Assembly (NCBI GenBank): GCA_941918925.1
Contig: OW799233.1
Coordinates: 71,761,578-71,825,577 of the forward strand
From: Phyto melanocephala
Taxonomy: Eukaryota; Arthropoda; Insecta; Diptera; Rhinophoridae
Direction: 5' to 3'
Length of the DNA: 64,000 bases
Part shown: in pieces, positions 1-9,267 of the stretch
Position numbering within the stretch: position 1 is the first letter of the stretch
Layout of the letters: every line of letters begins with the position of its first letter
Program-made: the position numbers and the translations under genes
Notes under the pieces: generated by a model
Seen by the model: the letters and a program-made list of their open reading frames with translations, nothing else
Database searches by the model: none
What the model was told of the DNA's origin: nothing

Positions 1-1
1 A

Positions 2-565
2 ATGGTGGCGCTACAACGTAAGTATGTCGGCGAGCACAAACGAGATATATACCGAATGGAATTGCGAGGCAGAATCCAGAAAATTAATGAGTCGTTACAA
101 GATTTCGCAACGGAGATCGAGCGTTTGGTGCAGCTGACATATCCAGGTGAAAATCACCCATTTTTGGATAAGTTTAAAATTTAAACGTTTGTAAATGGAA
201 TACGCGATCCAGAAATAAAGCACGTGGTGTTCGGCACACATAAATCAACGTTTGCAGAAACCGTATCATACGCTCTGACACAGGAGACCGCAAAATTACT
301 TTCTAAGCCGCAAATATGTAAAGTGAGAAATCTCGAAATTACTGCAGAAAAAGACGGAGATATAGTCACCGAAATTAAAAATGCAGTTATACAGGCGATA
401 GAGGAAAAGCAAGGCAAAGCCAGAGCCAAATGCTATAATTGTGGTAAAAATGGACATTTTCAACGAAATTTCAAAGCACCAAGCAAGCGGGCTAGATCTG
501 TTTCACCACCTGGACACAGCAAACTGACAAACATAAAATCATCAAATGAGTCACCGTTAAACTAA
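2..565 (+). pseudogene. Ty3/gypsy gag (C-terminal half), broken
   Basis: Structural Gag of a gypsy LTR retrotransposon; it would package the element RNA. The left part lies outside the window. The reading frame is continuous except for one in-frame TAA at 182-184. A CCHC zinc knuckle starts at Cys 431-433 (CYNC, then GKNGH), but its last cysteine is Phe (470-472), so the knuckle is degenerate. The N-terminal text (ALQRKY, YRMELR, ESLQDFATEIERLVQLTYPGE) is typical of insect gypsy Gag of the SAP-Gag type and would follow on from the kind of Gag that breaks off at 15415, so both may belong to one family (inference). Downstream lies protease and RT in another frame. Confidence 0.85.
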
Positions 566-662
566 AATGAGCTAGCACTATGGGGCAAGAGCTAGTTCGC
601 ATAACCGAGGGCCCCACAATCTCCATATCAGTTATGCAACAGAAAATAGCAACCTTACTGCT

Positions 663-1697
663 TGTGGGTATATCAATGATCGAAGGCATATTTTTACTAT
701 AGACACAGTAGCATCGCAGTCTATTATCAGGCCCGATTATGTAAAGAAACCAATCGAACCGTTGTGTGGCGTAAGTCTGCGAACAGCTACTGGGGAGCCT
801 GCTACTGTCTATGGTAAAATAAACGTAAAAGTAACTATTGCCAACATAAGTGTCAATCATGTATTCATCGTTGCCGACATTGTGGACAAAGTAATCATCG
901 GTGCAGATTTTATGATTGGTCATGGCATTAATATGCACATGGGGCAGAAGGTAATGATTTGGAGGAATGTTGAAATACCCCTAGATGTTGGTTATGAAAA
1001 TAAGGTGCATGTAAGGAAACTAGTTGCTACAGAATATCAGAAAATACCATCACAGTCAGAAAGTGTAGTATGGGCGCGTATAGAGGGAGATTGTGTGGAC
1101 AACCGGTTGTTGGTAGTAGAACAAACAGATATAAAAAGTGACTTAATAACAGCAAAAGCCCTTGTCAAAACCAGCAATGACGGAAGAGTCCCTGTAAGAG
1201 TGCTAAACCTTTCCGCCTGTGAAAAAGTCGTCAAGCCAAAATCCGAATTAGGTCAATGTGCTAAAGCTGAGGCAATAATTAATTGCGAAACGAAATCGGC
1301 TCCTGTCAGTATATCAAACAAAGAGCAGGAGATACTAGCAGAATACGTAGAGAAGTGGGTTAAAAAATTATCGCCGCCCGATAGAAATAAAGCAAAACAG
1401 CTACTCAGATAACATGCATCCATCTTCCCTCTGAAAGGTCAACATCAAGGTAGAACATCACTTGCGAAACATCAGATAAATACCGGCGACGCAAGGCCTA
1501 TAAAACAAGCTCCTAGAAGTATTCCTCTAGCGAAACTTAATGAAGTCAAAGTGCTTGAAAATGAGCGGAATGAAGTAATAGAACCTTCTTCAAGTCCTTG
1601 GAGCTCACCGGTAGTTTTGGTTAAAAAGAAAAATAGCATCAAAAGATTTTGCGTCGATTATAGAAAACTGAATGACGTCACTAAGAAGGACAGTTAG
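663..1697 (+). pseudogene. Ty3/gypsy pol fragment: protease, linker and start of RT
   Basis: One frame runs from the protease into the RT N-terminus, with a TAA at 1410-1412 and a TAG at 1695-1697, after which homology stops. The aspartic protease active site, normally DTG, reads Asp-Thr-Val (702-710), a change that should abolish catalysis. The second protease landmark, IIGADFM, follows near 895-915. The RT start shows the conserved [16 protein letters not shown] block and the FCVDYRKLN motif (about 1585-1680), but the palm domain with the catalytic aspartates is absent. It is a 3'-truncated relic of the same element as the gag to its left. Confidence 0.85.
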
Positions 1698-2130
1698 GAC
1701 ATATTTTTTGGAATGCCTTTCTGTTTAGGCGAAAGTTTTCCTTACTACTGGTATCGTCCATCGTAAGCACGTCACTCTCCCAAAAAGTGTTGTTACGGTC
1801 CTTTAAAAAAATATCACATACCTACATACATATGTATGTATGTATGTATTATAACCTCCATGAAAAGATACCATTAATCCTACGAATTTCCACAATTCCC
1901 TTTCTCTTATTTCAGAGTGTCCTTCTGCCATCCCAACTTGTAGGAACATGTTCAGATGTGTGATTGCTAGTGCATTTACAATTTTTACTACATGCAGAAA
2001 CAGTCATTTTAACGTGCATTAATGAGATTTTAATTCAAATTAACGCTGTCGTCTGTCTATGGTATTATACAATATAAAAAGAAATAAAAAAGTATGTCCA
2101 ACTGTGATTTTAGACATGCCGACGGCCTTG
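1698..2130. other. Non-coding stretch with a TACA/TATG microsatellite
   Basis: No credible gene. A (TACA)n/(TATG)n microsatellite lies at about 1822-1849. The sequence right of the broken RT is unrelated to the gypsy element, so 1698 is a truncation or insertion junction. Confidence 0.6.
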
Positions 2131-2133
2131 GCG

Positions 2134-2370
2134 TTAGACAACAGATGCCGTCTTATCAGTAGCAAAGAGGACTTGCGCTGATGATTTTATGGCTTCGGCA
2201 ATAATTTTGGCATTAGGTTTTGTTGACGATGATGATGACGACTGGGGTTGAGTCGCTGATGGTTTTGCTGATGTAGCTGTATGTCGGTGTGTTGACTGTT
2301 GTGGTGATAATGCTGAGTGTGGTTTTCTTGACTGTAGGTTGCGATGACGATGCACAGAGGAGTATTTGAC
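2134..2370 (-). other. Possible terminal coding exon (Ser/Gln/Thr-rich), unrecognised
   Basis: On the minus strand a pyrimidine-rich tract and CAG (2371-2373) precede a 79-codon open stretch that ends at a TAA (2134-2136). It begins VKYSSVHRHR and continues rich in Ser, Gln, Thr and His, ending in a more ordered segment (AKIIAEAIKSSAQVLFATDK). I do not recognise the protein. A near copy of the acceptor and the first 24 bases of this exon occurs inverted at 4248-4287, where it is followed by unrelated bases. It could be a captured or duplicated exon of a host gene, or chance. Confidence 0.3.
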
Positions 2371-2400
2371 CTGAAAAGCTGGCCAAAAAGGCAAAACTGA

Positions 2401-4919
2401 ATTTTAAGAAATCTTAAAAACGAAGTACGCAGCTCGACAGACAACAATATTTTACATTATATTGTAAATTTTGAAGACTTTTAGTTGCGATTTGTAGCTC
2501 TAAGACCCTGCTAAAGTCAGGAAAGTGAAGAAAATTATATAAGATTTAAATGTTTTTTTCGGTTTCTGGATGTTTTTATGATATTTTTGACGGCTAAACG
2601 AATAAAGGTTTAACAATGATTTTTTTCTTGGCTGAAAGGTTTGATCAAAAGTAACTTTAAAAAGAAAAAAAATTTTAAATATGTTGAATATTCATGTTAA
2701 AACAATTCGTTCAAAAGCTAAAAACAAAAAAATTATACACTTTTTTTGCAAAAAAAGAAAAAGAAGAGGTTTTTAAAAGTGAGGTTAGCATCTCTACGAA
2801 TTATGTTTGATACCACAATAAAATTTGGAAAGTCTAATTTAAGAAACAAAAAAAAGTGTGCGCAAGTTTGCGCCATTATTTTTGACGATTTTTTTTAAAT
2901 TTTCACATTTCTTCTATTTTTGCTCATCAGGCATTATACATTTATATCGTCATAAACTTTTATGTATTTTGAATTATTGATTTCAACTGTTATTCACATC
3001 ACTTTTAACACTTCGCAATGTTAATACCTGCCTATAAATAATATCGATTATAGTAATAGTAGTTATAAGGGAATGTCCCATACATCCCCATAAAAGATAT
3101 TTTTATGAATTCCTGCTCTACAAAACTTTATATGTTAAAAAAATAAATATACATACCTAATAAAAATAATTATTAAAAGTATTAATCACAAAAATAAGTT
3201 TACAAAAAATAAATACAGGTACATAAAAAATACATGGGCACCCAGGTATTAGGCTACCATCCAATTGTCAGAAGAAGCTGCCGAGGTCAGAAATAAGCAC
3301 TTACGATTATATTGTACGAATTATTAGAGAAAATTCAGCAGAAGCGATACAAATCGAGATGTCTTGAATAGGTTATTTCTGAGCAGTGACCCTTTTATAA
3401 GCAGCAGTACGCAAAGAGAATGGGTAATTAAAAAAATCTTTTGCATCAGAAACCATCACACTTCTTCTTTCTGACACAAACAAACGACATAATAATTATT
3501 AAGGAATTTTTATTAGTTTAACTTTTCGGTATATTAAGTATTAAGTAAATAATATAAAATAAATATAATAAAGCCTTTTTTCACAAAAAAAAATGATGTT
3601 TTATAAGAGCCTTATGCATGTACATACAGTCTGTCAAGAATGAGTTTTAACCTTTAAACTCAACATTTGTTAATTGAGTTTTACTATTTATACCGTCTTT
3701 TATTCTTTAGAAATGTGTCTTTTGTTAAAATCTTAAAAATTTAAACTTTTTGGATCTCTAATTTTTTTTATTGAATTTTAAAAACAAAAAAGTTTTACGA
3801 ATTTTGCAGGAAATTTTTTTCGCCGTTAAATTTTTAATAATTCCGAAATAGTAAAAGATAGAAAATAAATATGTTTGGCAAGTTTAAGCAGAATTTTCCG
3901 GTGCATCTTCTGATCCTCCTGCTATTAAAATCGGAGAACCCGTTTACAAGTTATGACAAAATATATAAGGCAACCAAACGATTTAGCGGGTGAAATATGC
4001 CACGCCTTTAACAGAAAATCCTTACTTACTAGAGAAAAACGGAAAACAGATTTAAATTAAGGGCATCAAAATCCATATAGTCCACATACTTTTATTTCTA
4101 GGAGAGACAGTGTACTTTCGTACACGCAGTACACTTTTGTTGCTTAGTGTAATTTTTTCAAAATCTGCCACTAGATTTTTTATATCATACTACACCTAGA
4201 ACTATCAAAAAACTAGATTTTTTAATTCAAAAAACACGTTTAATAATTTTGGCCAGCTTTTCAGGCCAAATACTCCTCTGTGCGATGGTTAAAATGTGAA
4301 CCTTATGTTGACGTCTGTTGCTGGACCGACGTTCCGTATTAGTTTTGTTGTATCTCGTGAAAGATAGCACACAAATTTAGGCATGAATTTAGTTAAAGAG
4401 AGAAAATAAAGCATAAGCAATGTTATATGTGTTATTATTTGGAAAACTGAGTTTAGATTTTAAACAAGTGCTAAGATTTAAAGTAAATGAGATACTTTTG
4501 AGTGAGTTGTATCACCGTAATTAGATTTTTTATACTTTGGAGATGGTTGAGAGTGAAAATTGAGTGATATATAAGAAAACAGAAATAGATTTTTATTGAG
4601 ATCACATAATACAAAGAAGAGGGGAAAATTTTTCTATTCACATATCTTTGTTAAATATTAGAATGAGAAAAATCAACAGAGACAAATGTTTTATAAGACG
4701 AATTCTCAATGAATAGGCAACATACCTTGTTTGAAAATATATACAAGAAATAACACATTTATAACGCATCTTAAAGCAGATGTTATCTTCAGGGTTTGAA
4801 TGCAAAATTTTCACGTTGTTAGCGGGTTCATGACTAGTAATATTTTTACTCGCATTATTAGTAGAGTGCGAGATACTCCCCCGCGGATTTAACTTAGTTT
4901 TCAAAGTAGTGATTTTAAT
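2401..4919. other. AT-rich intergenic stretch without a supportable gene
   Basis: Mostly low-complexity A/T. The only notable pieces are the inverted 40-bp copy at 4248-4287 and a minus-strand open stretch at about 4735-4890 that ends in a plausible donor (CAAG/GTATGT) but has no recognisable domain. Confidence 0.5.
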
Positions 4920-5440
4920 CAATTTAAAACCTTGGGGAGGGAAAGAAAAACTTCTATCCCTATACATATATTATCCAAAATCTAACGGGTTAGCTGAGAG
5001 ATCAGTTCAAATTATAAAAAATATTTTTAAAAAATCAGAAACACATGAAGAAAGATGCACACAATTAATGGAATACAGAAATACGCCAACTCAAGATATG
5101 AATTTAACTCCATCACAAATAATGTTTAATCGGTTGTTAAGAACAAAATTACCAGTATCTGAAACATTGCTATTGCCAACATACAACAATAAAATAGAAC
5201 AACAATTAATGAAAAAAACTAAAAACAATGAGAAATATTATAATCGATCCTGCAGAAAAGAGCAAAAATTTCAAAACGGCGATAAGGTGTTAATAAAAGA
5301 TCGTAGTCAATGGAAAAATGGAACCATAATAAATCAATGTAACTCTCCACGTTCGTACATTATTAGAGATGATGAAGGCAAAGAGTACCGAAGAAATAGT
5401 TGGTTTTTAAAAAACAAAAGTTGCTCAGTATTCAACAACA

Positions 5441-5445
<5 letters not shown>
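4920..5445 (+). pseudogene. Ty3/gypsy (Mag-like) integrase, C-terminal part
   Basis: Encodes the end of an integrase: the YPKSNGLAERSVQ motif carries the catalytic Glu of the D,D35E triad, followed by YRNTP, SPSQIMFNRLLRTKLP and a C-terminal DNA-binding region (GDKVLIKD ... WKNGTI). The first two catalytic Asp residues are missing because the element is cut near 4920. The NGLAE/RTKLP wording is characteristic of Mag-like gypsy elements. The open frame reaches a normal stop at 5443-5445, merging with a 40-nt A tract. It is a 5'-truncated relic followed by an LTR-like sequence. Confidence 0.8.

Positions 5446-5483
<38 letters not shown>
5444..5483 (+). repeat. Poly(A) tract of 40 nt
   Basis: Forty uninterrupted A residues directly after the integrase stop, then a purine-rich stretch (GGAAAAAGAAAG) and an LTR-like start. 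It may be an expanded polypurine tract. Confidence 0.9.
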
Positions 5484-5485
<2 letters not shown>

Positions 5486-5495
5486 AAAAAGAAAG

Positions 5496-5686
5496 ATGTA
5501 ACATAACATTGCTTGTTATATTATACTTTATATGAAAAGCTTTTAAGTATGTTAAAATCTTATGAACTTCATTAAAACAAATCAGATGATAAATAGTTAC
5601 TGTTACTTATTTCTTATTTAATCAATCATGTAAACCTAAGATCATTCTATGAAGTCAGTGAATAAAGAGACTTTAAACAAGTAACA
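5496..5686 (+). repeat. Probable 3' LTR of the Mag-like element
   Basis: Starts TGTAACATAACA after the purine-rich run and ends GTAACA, giving TG...CA ends, with AATAAA near its end. No second LTR copy is in the window, so the boundaries are inferred from position and end sequence only. Confidence 0.4.
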
Positions 5687-5842
5687 TTACCTAAATTAAT
5701 CGTTTGAATCGTTAAATCTATATATATATTTTTTTTGCTTTCGAGCCGGTGGTGTGGAATCTTCATAGATACTAGTGGCCCGTGCCACAAGCATGTACGA
5801 TTCGCCGCAGCGCCTACGTACTAAACCACACCTCCTCGATCA

Positions 5843-6172
5843 TCAACGGACATCCCCATCCAGCCTTCTTATGGCCTTAATTATCCGGGAACACACTCCA
5901 CTAAAGACCTCCCAGTTTTCCACATTCTGACACATATGCCGAAGAAATTCGGATGGATTCGTCATACCCGAAGTCAACCCCATGTATCTAGGGCATCGGA
6001 ATACGACATGTTCCGCATTTTCCGCCTCTTCTGGGCAGGTTTGGGAATTTTCATGGCCAACCCTGTGCAGATATTGCCTAAAAGCGCCATGGTCCGTCAT
6101 GTACTGTGTCAAGTAGAAGTTCACATCCCCAGCTTTACTATGAATCCATACCGCAATATTAGGGATGAGTTT
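5843..6172 (-). pseudogene. R1-type non-LTR retrotransposon, ORF2 C-terminus
   Basis: Minus-strand reading frame with the C-terminal signature of R1-clade ORF2: FYLTQYMTDHGAFRQYLHR, then a Cys/His cluster (C-PEEAENAEH-VVFR-C) as in the CCHC-like domain downstream of reverse transcriptase. Upstream the frame stays open (IAVWIHSKAGDV) to about 6172, where the element is truncated. The 3' UTR runs left to about 5745. Only the last ~110 residues remain, so it cannot act by itself. Confidence 0.8.
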
Positions 6173-6182
6173 ATATGTCCAA

Positions 6183-6375
6183 ATCTATCTATATATATAA
6201 AAGTGAAACTCTGTGTGTGTGTGTGTGTTAGCTATAGACTCCGAAACTGTAAAACCGATCGGACTCAAACTTTGGCAAGTTGTTGTACGCATTCCAGGGA
6301 GTTATGTTTTAAGATTTGGGAAGGGGTAATATCTATAAGAGAAACGTTTCTAATATATTTATCCAATAAAGTTGG
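6183..6375 (+). mobile_element. Helentron/DINE-like 5' end fragment
   Basis: Begins TCTATATATATAAAAGTGAAA, followed by a TG microsatellite and the block GACTCCGAAACT ... CCGATCGGACT, an arrangement seen at the 5' end of non-autonomous Helentron elements of flies. No 3' hairpin or CTRR end was identified nearby, so the element is partial or the assignment is wrong. Confidence 0.45.
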
Positions 6376-6495
6376 ATACTAAAGAGTTATAGCATTAGAC
6401 ACCTATACTTTTGTTTAATATCAATACGCAAATTGCGATTTCGAACTTTCTCTATAATTCTTAATCTAATTATATTCTTTATAAGGGGTAGGGGC

Positions 6496-6905
6496 TGTTG
6501 GAGCCTATTTAAAAATATACAATAGATTTTTTGTTACCCTTGCTCTAAAGCTTAGCAGTATAATTATGATAATAAATGTAATTGCAACCAACTATATTTA
6601 TTTATTATGATGATATTTTGTTCTCACTTAAATTCATTTAATAATTTCTACGCCTTTGGTTTCCTTTAAAAAAGCTTTCAGTATAATTTGCTCAGTTATT
6701 TTACTTTACATTTTTTTCTTTTCTCTTTATATATTACATGATTACCGTTTTAGAACATATTGTCAATATAAAATCTATTGCATTAAATAAATCAGAATTG
6801 TATTGTTTATAACGTTCATCGAACAAGTCCAGTTTTGTTTTCTTTCGTTACAATATAACTTGGAATTTGCTCTGAAAAATTATATATTCATCCACAAATC
6901 GTACA
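6496..6905 (+). repeat. BEL 5' LTR
   Basis: 410 bp, TGTTGGAGCC ... AATCGTACA. It differs from the 3' LTR at five positions. It should hold promoter and polyadenylation signals; no clear TATA box was picked out. Confidence 0.95.
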
Positions 6906-6910
6906 TTTTT

Positions 6911-6928
6911 TGGCGCCCAACGTGGGGC
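6911..6928 (+). promoter_or_regulatory. tRNA primer-binding site of the BEL element
   Basis: TGGCGCCCAACGTGGGGC lies 5 nt inside the 5' LTR, the usual site for priming minus-strand synthesis by a host tRNA 3' end. The tRNA was not identified. Confidence 0.8.
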
Positions 6929-7183
6929 ACGAGTCCATGTGGTATATCGTTTCGAAAATTATTTAAAACAAACAACTTCAATTTATTAATGGGAAAAATT
7001 TTAACAAAATAAAAAGAAAAAAATATATGTATGTTAATCATCGCATTGATTATACAAAAACACCATCGAATACATAAATAAATTCTCTTTACTTGAGTCT
7101 CATTTATTTTCGTACTTGATCTTTCGTTAAATAATAAAAAAAAAACCTGTTTTACATCAACATATTGATTAACTTTGCTAAAT

Positions 7184-9262
7184 ATGGCCGAATTAGAATC
7201 TCTTCAAAAACAAAGGCAAATAGCAAAAGGGAATATAACAAGAATAAAAAACTTAGTCTCTTCGACAATGTCAATGGCTGAATTGGAATGTCGTTTAGCA
7301 CTTGTAGAAGCATATTTTAAACAACTGTTAAAAATTCAGTCAGACATAGAACAAAAAAGTCCACTAGATAGTGCAAGAGCAGATATTGAGGATATGTGCA
7401 TCAAAACAAAAGCGAAAATAATAGAATTATTAGGTGATAATTATAAACGTTCGTCATTAGATCAAACAATGACAGTACCTTTTACCACAACAAGTAAATT
7501 ACCAACCATTGATTTGCCAAAATTTGAAGGAAAATACTCAAATCATAAAAATTTTATATCGTCGTTTAAGCAATTTGTCGACAAAGACTCATCGTTATCA
7601 AAAATTGAGAAGTTTAATCATTTATTACACTGTTTGTCAGGCCAAGCATTAGATACCGTACGTGCATTTGAAGTTTGTAGTGAAAATTATGAAAAGGCTC
7701 TTCAAAGATTAGAAGAACGCTTTGATAACAAAACATTAATTTTTACGGAACATATTCAAAATCTATATGATCTTCCCAATATACAAAAGGCTAATGGCAC
7801 ACAATTACGTAGTTTAGTGGATAATGCGTCAGCAATTTATAGTTCCCTTAAAACGTTAGGAAATGATGAAGAAATTTGCAATGCTTTAATTATTCATATC
7901 ATAACTCAAAAAACAGATGACAGTTCGCAAATTAAATGGAAAGAAAGTCTAGACTTCTCAAAATTACCATCTTGGGTTGACTATTGTAAGTATTTGGAAA
8001 GAAGATGTCAATTTTTGGAATCATCAGAGCCGCATTCATCATTAGGTGCAAACAAGAGTAGTTATCACAATCAAAACCATGTACAACGTTATTCACAACG
8101 TCAAAATAATCGTTCATCGTTTCATACTCAGCAACAAAAGTCTTGTGGTTATTGTAAGTCACTCGAACATTGGATTAGCGACTGCCCAAATTTGCAAGCT
8201 CTTACATTTGAAAATCGATTTGGTGCTATGAAAAGACTGGGACTTTGCATAAATTGCCTCAATGAAGGTCATACGGTGAATAAATGCAGATCAAAAAATA
8301 AATGCAAAACTTGCAAGAAATCACACCACACATTGCTTCATCGTCCTTCTTCAGGCGTTATACAACAAAACGTCACTTCAATGCCCCCGGAGCATGTATC
8401 GACAATGTCAGCAAGCATAAACGTACATTTAAAAAAATCTTCGGATGTTATTATCTTGGCTACTGCAATACTCCTTGTTGAAGATGTTAATGGGGAGTGG
8501 AAGATTTGTCGTGCATTGCTAGATTCCTGTTCAAAGGTTAATCTTATGTCGGAAAAATTTGCTCGATTACTTCAGTTGCCAAAGCAAAAAACGTCAATCA
8601 ATATTGTTGGTGTTGGTAATACCACATCTAAAATAAAGTATGAAGCAACTACAACAATTCGTTCAAGATACAATGCAACTAAATTTGAAATAAAGTTTTA
8701 TTTAGCTAATCGTATCTCTAGCCACCAACCTGACATGGACTTAAATATTGAAAATTGGAACGCACCTTCTCATACTAATTTAGCAGATGAGCATTTCAAC
8801 CAAGCGCAACCAATAGATATGTTACTCGGTGCTGATATTTTCTTTGAAAGTGTTGGAAAAAATAAAAAAAAACTTGGTGAAAATTTACCATATTTACAGG
8901 AAACCTGTTTTGGATATATTGTATCGGGTAGATATAAAACATTTTCTAAAAACAAATATTATCATTCTTATAGTACAGTGTCAAACGATAATTTTGGTGA
9001 GGATTTAAGTCGGCAACTTGAACTTTTGTGGTCAATGGAAAAAGTTTCTGCACTATCAACAAACCCGAATATAGAACATCAAATGTGTGAAACTCATTTT
9101 GACACTCATACTACTATAGTCAATAGTGGTCGAATTCAGGTAATGCTTCCCTTTAAAGAAAATCCATCGGTATTAGGCACATCATATAATTTAGCTCTAA
9201 AACGATTTTTGTTGCTAGAAAAACGTTTGGCTCAAGATATGATAATAAAACAAAATACATAG
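7184..9262 (+). CDS. BEL/Pao Gag-protease polyprotein
   Basis: ATG at 7184 is the first methionine in the frame (692 codons). The N-terminal ~290 residues match the BEL/Pao Gag domain (PKFEGKYSNHKNFISSF, ALDTVRAFEV, RLEERFDN). Three zinc modules follow: C321-x2-C-x4-H-x4-C, C355-x2-C-x4-H-x4-C and a CCHH-type cluster (CKTCKKSHHTLLH). The aspartic protease active site is ALLDSCSK with Asp447; DSC instead of DTG/DSG is tolerated in this superfamily but not certain here. The frame ends prematurely after KRLAQDM, where related elements run on into RT; the next frame takes over at 9268. Confidence 0.9.
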   Translation: MAELESLQKQRQIAKGNITRIKNLVSSTMSMAELECRLALVEAYFKQLLKIQSDIEQKSPLDSARADIEDMCIKTKAKIIELLGDNYKRSSLDQTMTVPFTTTSKLPTIDLPKFEGKYSNHKNFISSFKQFVDKDSSLSKIEKFNHLLHCLSGQALDTVRAFEVCSENYEKALQRLEERFDNKTLIFTEHIQNLYDLPNIQKANGTQLRSLVDNASAIYSSLKTLGNDEEICNALIIHIITQKTDDSSQIKWKESLDFSKLPSWVDYCKYLERRCQFLESSEPHSSLGANKSSYHNQNHVQRYSQRQNNRSSFHTQQQKSCGYCKSLEHWISDCPNLQALTFENRFGAMKRLGLCINCLNEGHTVNKCRSKNKCKTCKKSHHTLLHRPSSGVIQQNVTSMPPEHVSTMSASINVHLKKSSDVIILATAILLVEDVNGEWKICRALLDSCSKVNLMSEKFARLLQLPKQKTSINIVGVGNTTSKIKYEATTTIRSRYNATKFEIKFYLANRISSHQPDMDLNIENWNAPSHTNLADEHFNQAQPIDMLLGADIFFESVGKNKKKLGENLPYLQETCFGYIVSGRYKTFSKNKYYHSYSTVSNDNFGEDLSRQLELLWSMEKVSALSTNPNIEHQMCETHFDTHTTIVNSGRIQVMLPFKENPSVLGTSYNLALKRFLLLEKRLAQDMIIKQNT

Positions 9263-9267
9263 ATTTT

